From Mycobacterium syngnathidarum (GTDB taxonomy: Bacteria > Actinomycetota > Actinomycetes > Mycobacteriales > Mycobacteriaceae): DNA of 64,000 nt. Positions 35,915-42,946 of the stretch are shown in pieces (position 1 is the stretch's first letter; each line of letters starts with the position of its first letter). The stretch covers positions 1-64,000 of the forward strand of contig NZ_MLCL01000084.1 of NCBI RefSeq assembly GCF_001942625.1. Direction: 5' to 3'. Both the position numbers and the translations under genes were made by a program. The notes beneath the pieces are model-generated. The model ran no database searches, had not been told where the DNA came from, and saw only the letters and a list, made by a program, of their open reading frames with translations.

Positions 35915-36532
35915 ATGACGGCCCCGACCCTGACCGCACTGGCTCTCGTTTGCAGTCTCAAGCGGCGGCCCGCCGAGTCCAGCAGTGAGCTCATCGCCGA
36001 TCAGGTCTGCGAAAACCTCAGCGCGATGGGAGTGGGCACAGAGACGCTACGGTGCGCCGACTTCGTCATCGAACCCGGCGTGGAAACCGACATGGGTGGC
36101 GATGATCAGTGGCCCCAGATCCGCGAGAAGGTGCTTGCCGCCGACATCCTCGTGTTGTCGACCCCGGTCTGGCTCGGCCATCCGTCGAGCATCGCCCAGC
36201 GGGTCCTGGAGCGCCTCGACGCTGAACTGTCCAACACCGACGACGCCGGTCGCCCGGTGCTCGCGGGCAAGGTGGCGCTGGTGTCAGTGGTCGGGAACGA
36301 GGACGGTGCCCACAAGACGGTCGCCGACCTCTTCCAAGGGCTCAACGACATGGGCTACACCATCCCGGCCCAGGGCTGCACGTACTGGAACGGCGAGGCC
36401 ATGCACGGCACCGATTACCTCGATCTCGATGAGGTGCCCAGCGCCGTTGCCGATGCCACCGCCGCGGCGGCGCGCAACGCCGCACACCTGGCCGGGGTGC
36501 TCCAGCTAGGCCAGTACCCGCGCTATGAGTGA
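35915..36532 (+). CDS. NADPH-dependent FMN reductase/flavodoxin-fold protein
   Basis: A 205-residue flavodoxin-fold protein of the NAD(P)H-dependent FMN reductase group. LALVCSLKRRPAESSSEL forms the phosphate-binding start, STPVWLGHPSSIAQRVLER the second FMN loop, and VSVVGNEDGAHKT the third. It likely reduces quinones or FMN. The ATG lies about ten bases after GGGAG. It shares an operon with UsfY copy 1, whose start is nine bases downstream. Confidence 0.82.
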   Translation: MTAPTLTALALVCSLKRRPAESSSELIADQVCENLSAMGVGTETLRCADFVIEPGVETDMGGDDQWPQIREKVLAADILVLSTPVWLGHPSSIAQRVLERLDAELSNTDDAGRPVLAGKVALVSVVGNEDGAHKTVADLFQGLNDMGYTIPAQGCTYWNGEAMHGTDYLDLDEVPSAVADATAAAARNAAHLAGVLQLGQYPRYE

Positions 36533-36541
36533 AAGGGAGAA

Positions 36542-36853
36542 ATGATGAAAGGTCCCGACGATCCCGTCGACCACACCAGGACGACCCGGCCGCACGCCGG
36601 CGAGTCGATGAAGGACAACCGCAACATGCCTGCGTTGGTCCTCATCGGGTTGGGCGTGGTGATGTTCGTCGCGTGTCTGTTCGGCTTCGCGACGGGCAAC
36701 ACCGGGCTGGGGATAGTGCTCGCCATCCTGGCCGCCGTCGGCCTGTTCGGCGGCGGTCTGTGGCTCGCGATCGCGCACCTGCGGGTGCGGCGTATCGAAG
36801 AGCGTTGGTACGCAGAGCATCCCGAAGTAGTCAGGCAGTCGCCGAACAGCTGA
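36542..36853 (+). CDS. usfY: UsfY-family membrane protein, copy 1
   Basis: A 103-residue protein with an N-terminal signature DPVDHTRTTRPHAGESM, two hydrophobic helices (about 28-50 and 56-77) and a basic C-terminus with LRVRRIEERWYAEHPE. This resembles UsfY, encoded beside sigF in mycobacteria. Its function is unknown. Start at the first of two adjacent ATGs, with GGGAG ahead. A close paralogue lies at 46534-46842. A strong hairpin follows the stop. Confidence 0.75.
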   Translation: MMKGPDDPVDHTRTTRPHAGESMKDNRNMPALVLIGLGVVMFVACLFGFATGNTGLGIVLAILAAVGLFGGGLWLAIAHLRVRRIEERWYAEHPEVVRQSPNS

Positions 36854-36863
36854 CCCGAGACGC

Positions 36864-36897
36864 GAGATGGCCCAGCCGACGTTGGCTGGGCCATCTC
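36864..36897. terminator. Bidirectional transcription terminator hairpin
   Basis: A perfect 14-bp inverted repeat (GAGATGGCCCAGCC and its complement) around a GACGTT loop. There is no T-run, as usual for mycobacterial terminators. It sits between the convergent UsfY copy 1 and the CsbD-like gene, ending 15 bases before the latter's stop, and could serve both. Confidence 0.8.
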
Positions 36898-36912
36898 TTC
36901 AATCAGGTCGGG

Positions 36913-37155
36913 CTACGGTCGCTGGCTCGCCTGCTCACGTTGCTCGGCGGCCTTGGCTCCGGCCCGAGCGGATTCGGCTTCCGCTTCCTTCTTTGCGGCA
37001 TCCTGCTGGGCATCGGCCTTGTCCTGCTGGGCTTTACCCTCGCGCACAAGATCTTCGCGGCCGGTCACGGTACCGACTGCTTCCTTCGCCTTGCCCTTGA
37101 CGTCCTCGACGACGCCCTTGATGCCTTCTTCAGGTCCTGAGTTCTTCTCGGTCAT
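36913..37155 (-). CDS. CsbD-like general stress protein
   Basis: An 80-residue, highly charged, soluble protein. The N-terminal half (GIKGVVEDVKGKAKEAVG) matches CsbD, a SigB-dependent stress protein in Bacillus; the C-terminal half is an Ala/Glu/Gln-rich helix. Start ATG with AAGG ahead. A possible SigF-type site (GGTT, 14 bases, GGGTGC) lies upstream but the spacing is short. Function unknown. Confidence 0.75.
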   Translation of the reverse strand: MTEKNSGPEEGIKGVVEDVKGKAKEAVGTVTGREDLVREGKAQQDKADAQQDAAKKEAEAESARAGAKAAEQREQASQRP

Positions 37156-37279
37156 GCTCTACCTTTCCGCTACTGGGAGTGGATTGGTCATTCCACGCGG
37201 CTTCTCCACGCACCCCCTGGATTTCCACGAACCGGCCGGGCTAAACGTGCCGTGACGAATCGGCTCCAGCGGCCACGAA

Positions 37280-37304
37280 GTTTGCGGAGCGCCTGGTTGG
37301 GTAT
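37280..37304 (+). promoter_or_regulatory. SigF-type promoter
   Basis: GTTT (37280-37283), 15 bases, GGGTAT (37299-37304). This is a full match to the mycobacterial SigF consensus. The predicted start falls at the GTG of the methyltransferase gene (37314). Confidence 0.85.
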
Positions 37305-37313
37305 CGAGTAGAG

Positions 37314-38024
37314 GTGCTTTCCGGAACAAATGAAATGGCCGGCGATACGGCCGTGGAGACCATTGCCGTCGGCGCCGAGGACGTGTACCGGCCGCAGCAC
37401 GATTCGTGGCTGCTGATCGATGCCCTCGAGCGAGATGACGCGGTGGCCGGCCGCCGGGTGGTGGACCTGTGTGCAGGAAGCGGAGTCGTTGCCATCGCCG
37501 CAGCCCAGATGGGCGCCAGTGCGGTTACGGCGCTGGATATTTCGCCAGAGGCGATCCGTTGCACCCAGGCCAACGCATTGGCTGCCCAAGTCGATGTCGA
37601 AGCCAGACTCGGGTCGTGGACGCAGGCGCTGGAACACGAACCCTACGACGTCGTGGTGTGCAATCCGCCCTACGTTCCGGTGGCGCCGGGGACCTCCGCG
37701 GAGGTCCCCGTGTCGACTGGGCCGATGACTTCGTGGAACGGCGGCCCGGATGGCCGGCTGGTGCTCGACCCGCTGTGCCGATCGGCGGATGCCGCCCTGG
37801 CCGCCGGGGGGTCTTTGTTCCTGGTCCAGTCCGAGTTCTCCGATGTCGAGAAGTCGTTGCGGCTCTTGCGGGCGCGCGGTCTGGACGCAGAAATCTGTGG
37901 CACCCAGCTGATTCCGTTCGGACCGGTGTTGCGGATGCAGGCACGTTGGCTCCGGGACACCGGGCGATTGACCGACGCCAGGGCCGAAGAGGAACTGGTC
38001 GTCATCCGGGCGGACAAACCATGA
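37314..38024 (+). CDS. HemK2/MTQ2-type class I methyltransferase
   Basis: A 236-residue SAM-dependent methyltransferase. VDLCAGSGV is motif I at about residues 50-58 and CNPPYVP (117-120 NPPY) marks amino-group methylation of protein Gln/Lys or of DNA/RNA bases. GTG at 37314 lies on the expected start of a SigF transcript; ATG at 37335 is the alternative. The stop overlaps the CDGSH gene by four bases (ATGA), so they are translated together. Its target is unknown; PrfA-family proteins share the motif. Confidence 0.8.
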   Translation: MLSGTNEMAGDTAVETIAVGAEDVYRPQHDSWLLIDALERDDAVAGRRVVDLCAGSGVVAIAAAQMGASAVTALDISPEAIRCTQANALAAQVDVEARLGSWTQALEHEPYDVVVCNPPYVPVAPGTSAEVPVSTGPMTSWNGGPDGRLVLDPLCRSADAALAAGGSLFLVQSEFSDVEKSLRLLRARGLDAEICGTQLIPFGPVLRMQARWLRDTGRLTDARAEEELVVIRADKP

Positions 38025-38224
38025 CCGAACACCGGGCGGTGCGGGTGGTCCAGGGCGGGCCGATCCTCATCGAGGGGCCGGTACGCATCGAAATGCCCGA
38101 CGGAAGCACTGTGGAATCAGATCGGTTCATGGTGGCCATCTGTACCTGCCGCCGATCCAAGACCTATCCGTTGTGTGACACCAGCCACCGCAAGATCAAG
38201 CGTTCAGGCAAGCGGCCGGCATAG
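38021..38224 (+). CDS. CDGSH-type iron-sulfur protein
   Basis: A 67-residue protein with the full C-x-C-x2-S-x3-P-x-C-D-x-S-H motif (Cys41, Cys43, Cys52, His56), which holds a redox-active, labile 2Fe-2S cluster. Translationally coupled to the methyltransferase by an ATGA overlap. Its 3-prime end overlaps the convergent diiron protein gene by 21 bases. Proposed role: electron or cluster donor in the SigF stress response, by inference. Confidence 0.88.
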   Translation: MTEHRAVRVVQGGPILIEGPVRIEMPDGSTVESDRFMVAICTCRRSKTYPLCDTSHRKIKRSGKRPA

Positions 38225-39223
38225 TGAACTGCGTTCGGCCAGCCAGCATTTCATCAGATGCTCGGCCAACCGGTCTTCCATGGCGGCAAACGCCCTGATC
38301 CCGAACACCACATCGGAATCGAGGTCCGGTTCGCGGCGGACCAGATCGCCCACGACGTCGTGGCGGACGACTTGCTCATGTACCGCGTCGGCCTCGACGT
38401 GCTCGCGATAGAAGCGGATACACGCTTCCGGGGCATCGAGGCGCTCCAAAGCGGCCACCATCCGCTGCGACCCGGGTGAGGACGTGATCTCGGTGGCCGC
38501 GAAATGCCCGGCAGCGGCCCCGCGGAGGCGCCGGTGCAGACCGAACATCGACATGAGGTTGACCAGTGCCAGGCTCTCGGCGGGCACCGTGTCGAGGTAG
38601 CCGAGGTAGCTGTCGTCCAACTCGGCCTCCCTCAACAAGTCGGCGAACAGGTTCTGGTGCAGGCGGGCGGCCGAGCCGGCGCCGTATTCGTCGTATTCGA
38701 CGGCGACAAACGCGGCCTTTGCCTGGCCACCGAGGCGGGGGATCAGCCAGGCGTGCGGATCACCCTCTTTGAGGTGGTACAACGACCGGTGCACGAAGTA
38801 CTCGCGCATCTGTTCCCAGGTGCCCTCGTCGCGGAGGTGAAAAGAAGGGCCGGTTCCGTCGGCGGGTTCGACCGACAGCCGCGCCATCTCCTGCTCGGCG
38901 GTGTCGTCCGGATCGATGGTGCCGACCTCGTGGCGGACCGCGGTGAGGAAGATCCGTTCGAACTGGGAACGCAGGTGCAAGAGCCCGGCGTTCCATTCCC
39001 AGTCCTGGTCGACGCCGGCAAAGCCCCGATAGTGCAGTTCGTAGCAGATGTAGAGGGCGAATTGCACGTCCAGCCCCAGCGGATCGGAATCGCGCAGCGG
39101 GATCCAGACCGGTTCGAGGTGGTTGTGCGGGGCACGGTCGCCGAGCCGCTCGATCAGGGCGGCCGAGATGGGCCCTTTCGGGGACGGAAGCCCAGGTTGC
39201 TGAAGGGTCGGGAGGGTCGTCAT
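38204..39223 (-). CDS. Heme-oxygenase-like iron-containing redox protein
   Basis: A 339-residue protein of the iron-containing redox enzyme family (heme-oxygenase-like fold). Candidate metal ligands are Glu/His in YELHYRG, Glu/Asp in VEYDEYGAG and Glu/His in FYREHVEADAVHEQVVRHD. Such proteins can bind two irons and oxidise small substrates with O2. A SigF-type promoter lies 13 bases upstream of the ATG. It converges on the CDGSH gene, so all three may act together. Substrate unknown. Confidence 0.8.
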   Translation of the reverse strand: MTTLPTLQQPGLPSPKGPISAALIERLGDRAPHNHLEPVWIPLRDSDPLGLDVQFALYICYELHYRGFAGVDQDWEWNAGLLHLRSQFERIFLTAVRHEVGTIDPDDTAEQEMARLSVEPADGTGPSFHLRDEGTWEQMREYFVHRSLYHLKEGDPHAWLIPRLGGQAKAAFVAVEYDEYGAGSAARLHQNLFADLLREAELDDSYLGYLDTVPAESLALVNLMSMFGLHRRLRGAAAGHFAATEITSSPGSQRMVAALERLDAPEACIRFYREHVEADAVHEQVVRHDVVGDLVRREPDLDSDVVFGIRAFAAMEDRLAEHLMKCWLAERSSLCRPLA

Positions 39224-39235
39224 GGCGGAACAGTT

Positions 39236-39261
39236 ATGCCCGTCGGCGGTCGTTGGTAAAC
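39236..39261 (-). promoter_or_regulatory. SigF-type promoter
   Basis: On the reverse strand GTTT (39261-39258), 16 bases, GGGCAT (39241-39236). One mismatch from GGGTAT. It ends 13 bases before the diiron protein ATG at 39223. Confidence 0.7.
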
Positions 39262-39296
39262 CCGTATGGCGCAGCGTGTTTGCGATGCGGGCAGGC

Positions 39297-39788
39297 CTAC
39301 TCGATGGTCCCGGGCGCTCCGGTACCGATTCCGTGAGTGGTGGTGGCAGACCGGCCGAACACCAGCCCGAGCGCGATCATGACCAGCGCCAGGCCGAAAT
39401 GCAGCCAATTGTCGGCGGTGTTCACCGGAATGAAGTTGGCCGCGCTGTCCCGGTCGATGAACAGACCGTGGAGGCACAGCACGGCGTAGATCAGGCCGCC
39501 GCCGATCAAGTAGGCGCGCGCGGTACCGGCCTGGCGGGCCATGATCACACCGACCACGCCGAAGGCCAGGTGCACGAGATTGTGCAGTACCGACACCCTG
39601 AACAAACCCAGGAGCATGGCCTCAGAATGGTGACCGGCCCAGTGCAGATCGCCGTAGTCGGTGGTGACGCCCGGGATGAGCCCCAGCACCCCCACGATGA
39701 GGAAGAGGGTTCCGACGGTCAGGGCGACGGCTTGCAACGGGGTCCGCTGCACGGGGCGGCCCGGGCTTCTTGGATTCGGAGTTCCCAC
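39297..39788 (-). CDS. DUF4383 membrane protein
   Basis: A 163-residue protein with four predicted membrane helices, matching DUF4383: LHNLVHLAFGVVG in helix 2 and DNWLHFGLALVMIALG near the C-terminus, with paired His in the membrane. Function unknown. ATG start. A SigF-type promoter lies 55 bases upstream and is divergent from another SigF promoter for the 55-residue ORF. Confidence 0.8.
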   Translation of the reverse strand: MGTPNPRSPGRPVQRTPLQAVALTVGTLFLIVGVLGLIPGVTTDYGDLHWAGHHSEAMLLGLFRVSVLHNLVHLAFGVVGVIMARQAGTARAYLIGGGLIYAVLCLHGLFIDRDSAANFIPVNTADNWLHFGLALVMIALGLVFGRSATTTHGIGTGAPGTIE

Positions 39789-39842
39789 GAGTCAGCCCTT
39801 TCTGCGAAAGCCGCGCACCTGGGGCGCAGCGGTCTGACCGGG

Positions 39843-39867
39843 ATACCCGCCGAGGCCCATTCCAACC
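39843..39867 (-). promoter_or_regulatory. SigF-type promoter
   Basis: On the reverse strand GGTT (39867-39864), 15 bases, GGGTAT (39848-39843). Perfect -10, one mismatch in -35. Serves the DUF4383 gene. Confidence 0.7.
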
Positions 39868-39877
39868 CGGTCGCGCG

Positions 39878-39903
39878 GTTTGTCCGGGTACCTGCCGGGG
39901 TAT
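39878..39903 (+). promoter_or_regulatory. SigF-type promoter
   Basis: GTTT (39878-39881, preceded by G), 16 bases, GGGTAT (39898-39903). Full match. It lies 31 bases before the ATG of a 55-residue ORF, and only ten bases from the divergent SigF site at 39843-39867. Confidence 0.85.
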
Positions 39904-39934
39904 CCCGTGACAAGTTGGAGTCGAGGTGAGGGAC

Positions 39935-40102
39935 ATGACGAGCCCAGCCCTTTTCGAGCGAGTGGCCGACGCTATCGAGGCGCAGCACCGGCGGGCGCTC
40001 AGCGCGTACGCCATCGCCGAGTTCGTGTGGTTCTGGCGTGGTGATGTGATCACTGGCTCCGAAGGGTCGCAGCCTGCCGGCTATAACCAGCACGCAGCGT
40101 GA
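39935..40102 (+). CDS. Small 55-residue SigF-dependent protein, unknown
   Basis: ATG at 39935, stop TGA at 40100-40102. The product begins MTSPALFERVADAIEAQ, has an amphipathic helix, an aromatic cluster (EFVWFWRGD) near residues 34-42 and an Asn/His-rich tail. No signal peptide. It follows a perfect SigF-type promoter and has GAGGTGAGG as Shine-Dalgarno six to ten bases before the ATG. No family recognised. Its last 53 bases overlap the end of the convergent PRC-barrel gene. Confidence 0.6.
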   Translation: MTSPALFERVADAIEAQHRRALSAYAIAEFVWFWRGDVITGSEGSQPAGYNQHAA

Positions 40103-40388
40103 CGTGATCTGAGCCCATTCGGGCGACATCGCCCCATTCCGCCAGGAAGGTGCCGCGATGACGCCATCGCGCGACGGCGGCGATGAGCCACGGCGCGCTG
40201 ATGTCCGTGCGCTCGTAACCCAGGTACGACGAGCGGGTACGGGGGCTGACCACCAAGCCCACCAGTTGTGGACTGCGCGGGTGGCCGGCGCCGTCGTCGA
40301 CGAGCTTGAGTCGGACGTCGATGACGGTACCGACTGGATGGTGACCGGCGTCGAGGACGCGGAGCCCGAGGAGATTACTCAGCTGCAT
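40050..40388 (-). CDS. PRC-barrel domain protein
   Basis: A 112-residue PRC-barrel protein (LLGLRVLDAGHHPVGTVIDV at the start, YERTDISAPW in the middle). Short PRC-barrel proteins bind RNA or other proteins, or sit next to membrane transporters. Last gene of the NRAMP operon; its start overlaps the previous gene's stop by 14 bases, so the two are translationally coupled. Confidence 0.75.
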   Translation of the reverse strand: MQLSNLLGLRVLDAGHHPVGTVIDVRLKLVDDGAGHPRSPQLVGLVVSPRTRSSYLGYERTDISAPWLIAAVARWRHRGTFLAEWGDVARMGSDHVTLRAGYSRQAATLRSQ

Positions 40389-40740
40389 GGCGTCCTCCCG
40401 GGATTCGAGCGACGATATGGTCTCGCAACCAGCGCTCGACCCAGCCGGTTTCCGCCGGCAGCTCGCTGGTCCTCAGTTGCACCGTCACCCCGACCGAAGC
40501 GACCTGTTTCCATGGGATCTCGTGCAACATCGATCGCGGCGGTGTGCCACCGAGGATGCGGGTCATCCCGACCTGTCCGGACAGTATCGCGGTGACCCGA
40601 GGTGGCGGGCTGCCGGAACGGATGTCCACATCGGACTCGACACCGTCGAGTTCGAGGTCGTCGATGATGCCCGCCGGTGCGCCGTCATCGTCGAGAAGCT
40701 GTCGGTCCAGTAGGTGCAGGCGCGCATCGACGGTTCTCAT
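40375..40740 (-). CDS. PRC-barrel-like small protein
   Basis: A 121-residue product starting at ATG 40740, which overlaps the NRAMP stop by four bases (ATGA). The sequence LLDRQLLDDDGAPAGIIDDL resembles the start of PRC-barrel domains; the C-terminus holds WVERWLRDHIVARIPG. The frame is open further upstream inside the NRAMP gene, but the overlap supports this start. Likely an accessory or regulatory partner of the transporter. Confidence 0.7.
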   Translation of the reverse strand: MRTVDARLHLLDRQLLDDDGAPAGIIDDLELDGVESDVDIRSGSPPPRVTAILSGQVGMTRILGGTPPRSMLHEIPWKQVASVGVTVQLRTSELPAETGWVERWLRDHIVARIPGGRHAAE

Positions 40741-41966
40741 TGACCCGCTCCGGTCACGATCATCAGCGGGATGGCCGCCAGGGAGGCAGCCACGATTATC
40801 ACCAGGTACACCGACCCGAACATGTTGAGCACCCTTCCGTTTGTCTTGTCGCCCATGTACTCCGGATCGTTCGCCACGATGAGGATGGGCAGGTACGTCA
40901 GCGGCAGTGCGATGGCGGAGAAGACCACGGAATACTCGGTGACCATGACCGGATCGATGCCCGTGAACAGGACGGCGGCGCCGATGACGATGCTCACGAA
41001 CATCACCACATGGAAGCGGGACGCCTCGGCCGGGCGGCGGAACTTGCCCCACGTCCAGCCGAAGAACTGCGCCAGGGTATAGCCGCTGGACAACGTGGTC
41101 TCCAGGGCGGCACCGAAGGTGGCCGCCACGATGCCGACGATCGCGAACGCCAGCGCCAGCTTGCCGCCGGCCTCGACGACCGGCATCACCACCTGAGACA
41201 GTGACGTCACCTCGATCCGGTCAGGTAGCAGAACCAGGGTCGCGCAGGCCGCGATGGCCACCGAGAGGATGCCCCCCAACGGGAAGCCGACCAGCACGTT
41301 GACCCGCGAGACACCGAGATCCTTTGCCGTCCAATGCTCTTCCACCGCTCCGGAGGAGAAGAAGAACACTTCGTACGGAGTCATGGCGGCGCCGAACAGT
41401 GCGATCGCGTAGTACCAGTAGGTGGCCGAGGACTCGGACTCCGGAATCACCGGCTGCACCGCCTGATGTGCGAGATCGCCCCAATGTGGTTGCAGGGCAA
41501 AGACAGCGACGGCAAAGACGATGAGACACAACCCCGCCAAGCCGGCCGTGTTCTCCATCACCGAGAACTTGACCCGCCAGATCACCAGCCACACCGCGAA
41601 TGCCGCCACCGGAATCCACAGCATCCGTCCCACATCGGTGGCCAGTTGCAATGCCAGCGCTACGCCACCGATCTCGGCGGTCAGGGTCATCAGGTTGATC
41701 AGGAACGAGGCGGTGAGATTGGCTGCGGCGGTGCGCGGGCCCAGGCGTTCCCGGATGATCTCGAACGTGGCCCGTCCGCTGACCGCCGCCACTCGACCCG
41801 CCATCTGGGCGAACAGACAGATCCCGACGACGCCGACGAGCACCACCCAGACCAGGCCCAGGCCGAACCGTGACCCGACGACGGCGTTTGTCACCAGATC
41901 GCCGATGTCGAGGAACCCGCCGATGGCGGTCAGGATTCCCAGCGCTACCGCAAAGAACTTCTTCAT
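40737..41966 (-). CDS. NRAMP-related divalent metal transporter with atypical site
   Basis: A 409-residue transporter with about 11 membrane helices, NRAMP fold. Helix 1 carries DIGD (residues 20-23) where canonical NRAMPs have DPGN, and helix 6 carries TPYE (196-199) in place of MPHN. Loss of the metal-selecting Met resembles NRAMP-related magnesium transporters rather than Mn/Fe importers. It overlaps its neighbours on both sides (TGATG with the gene before it, ATGA with the one after), so four to five genes form an operon. Cargo is inferred, not known. Confidence 0.8.
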   Translation of the reverse strand: MKKFFAVALGILTAIGGFLDIGDLVTNAVVGSRFGLGLVWVVLVGVVGICLFAQMAGRVAAVSGRATFEIIRERLGPRTAAANLTASFLINLMTLTAEIGGVALALQLATDVGRMLWIPVAAFAVWLVIWRVKFSVMENTAGLAGLCLIVFAVAVFALQPHWGDLAHQAVQPVIPESESSATYWYYAIALFGAAMTPYEVFFFSSGAVEEHWTAKDLGVSRVNVLVGFPLGGILSVAIAACATLVLLPDRIEVTSLSQVVMPVVEAGGKLALAFAIVGIVAATFGAALETTLSSGYTLAQFFGWTWGKFRRPAEASRFHVVMFVSIVIGAAVLFTGIDPVMVTEYSVVFSAIALPLTYLPILIVANDPEYMGDKTNGRVLNMFGSVYLVIIVAASLAAIPLMIVTGAGQ

Positions 41967-42439
41967 CAGCGGTACCGGGTTTCCAGTGCGTCGGCCGACG
42001 ACACCAGTTGGCTGCGCAGCTCCGACAGGTCGGGTGCGCGGGTGATTTCGCGGGCGCGCGCCGACGCCGTGTTGAGTTGGCCGATCATCGTCGTCATGGC
42101 TTCGGTGAGCATCCGCTGGCGGTCGACATCAACCGGGTCCTCGGCCCTGAGATCAGCGATTCCCTGGTAGGCCTTGACGATCTCGTCACGCGCGTCAGAT
42201 AGCTGGACGCTGACCAGTTGTGGCGTGGAGCGGTCACGGATCCGGAGGTCCAATGCGTACGCTCCGCTGCGGGCGGCGGCCACCGTCTCTTCCATGGCCT
42301 GGGCGAGTTGGCCGGGCATGCCGTCACGGTTGGCCGGGCAACGGGTCAGCAGCAGTCCGAGCGCAGCGACCAGCAGAGCGACGGCGAGCGCCGCCCGAAT
42401 TCGTCGCGGTCTGTCTTCGCCGTCCGCCTGCTCCGTCAT
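41966..42439 (-). CDS. Membrane-anchored helical hypothetical protein
   Basis: A 157-residue protein with a charged N-terminus, one membrane helix (about residues 13-32) and a long predicted alpha-helical extracytoplasmic part (GQLAQAMEETVAAAR, QRMLTEAMTTMIGQLN). A Cys follows the helix (LLTRC), but this is a poor lipobox. No family recognised. Its stop shares one base with the NRAMP start, and it lies 29 nt behind the interrupted acidic ORF. Confidence 0.7.
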   Translation of the reverse strand: MTEQADGEDRPRRIRAALAVALLVAALGLLLTRCPANRDGMPGQLAQAMEETVAAARSGAYALDLRIRDRSTPQLVSVQLSDARDEIVKAYQGIADLRAEDPVDVDRQRMLTEAMTTMIGQLNTASARAREITRAPDLSELRSQLVSSADALETRYR

Positions 42440-42468
42440 GACGCCCTCGTCACCCGGGCAGGGTTTCC

Positions 42469-42684
42469 CTAGTCCTCACGGTCCTGACGGTCGAACTCAT
42501 CGAGTCCGAGGTCGTCGGTGACCGCCTCGCGCTGGTCTTGCCAGTCCGGATCGGCGGCCTCCAGGGGAGGGCCGTCCAGGTCTGTCACGGGTACTTCAGA
42601 GTCGGGAACCGGTTCGCTGGGTTCACGGTCCTACTCGAGCGCATCGGCGATGGGCACATCGTCGGGTACGTCTTGGCGGGTCAT
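42469..42684 (-). pseudogene. Small acidic protein gene interrupted by an in-frame amber codon
   Basis: ATG at 42684 reads 17 codons (MTRQDVPDDVPIADALE), then TAG, then 53 more codons without a stop (starting DREPSEPVPDSE, ending DEFDRQDRED) before TAG at 42471-42469. The second part keeps the same Asp/Glu/Pro-rich character, so one base change (probably CAG to TAG) seems to have split a 71-residue acidic protein. A SigF-type promoter lies ten bases upstream of the ATG. GTG about 32 codons in could restart translation. Could also be a sequencing error. Confidence 0.6.
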
Positions 42685-42694
42685 ACCGGCGGGA

Positions 42695-42719
42695 TAACCC
42701 GATGGCCCCGAGGTCAAAC
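42695..42719 (-). promoter_or_regulatory. SigF-type promoter for the NRAMP operon
   Basis: On the reverse strand GTTT (42719-42716), 15 bases, GGGTTA (42700-42695). The same -10 variant is used at 47253-47258. It would drive the acidic ORF and, if read on, the four genes behind it. Confidence 0.75.
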
Positions 42720-42765
42720 TCTTCGTGTGTTCACGTGGGACACAGGAGATCTACCGGCCCGCCCG

Positions 42766-42894
42766 TCAGGTCTGCCTACCGACCTTCCTGATCAACCGCG
42801 CGGTGCTGCGATCCAGGATCTCCTGGCGCTTGTCGCTGTCCCGGACCCGGGCGGCGCGGCCCGGCCCGCCGACGACACTGCGGCGCAGCCTCAT
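42766..42894 (-). CDS. Possible 42-residue basic protein
   Basis: ATG at 42894 to TGA at 42766-42768. The product (MRLRRSVVGGPGRAARVRDS and onwards) is very basic with a helical C-terminal half (KRQEILDRSTARLIRKVG). No Shine-Dalgarno or promoter is evident, and it precedes the SigF promoter of the acidic ORF. It could be a chance frame; noted because gene-free space here is otherwise unexplained. Confidence 0.25.
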   Translation of the reverse strand: MRLRRSVVGGPGRAARVRDSDKRQEILDRSTARLIRKVGRQT

Positions 42895-42910
42895 TGGGTG
42901 CGCCACATGG

Positions 42911-42937
42911 GTTTGGCGACCTCACAGCAGTGGGTAC
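42911..42937 (+). promoter_or_regulatory. SigF-type promoter of second rsbW
   Basis: GTTT (42911-42914, preceded by GG), 17 bases, GGGTAC (42932-42937). The ATG of the RsbW-like gene lies nine bases further on, giving a nearly leaderless message. SigF would thus drive a second kinase able to inhibit it or a related factor. Confidence 0.8.
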
Positions 42938-42946
42938 GCGTCAGAT

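Noticed and set aside
37190..37235. SigF promoter for the CsbD-like gene
   Set aside because: Best site (GGTT, 14 bases, GGGTGC) has short spacing and two mismatches; mentioned only in the gene entry.
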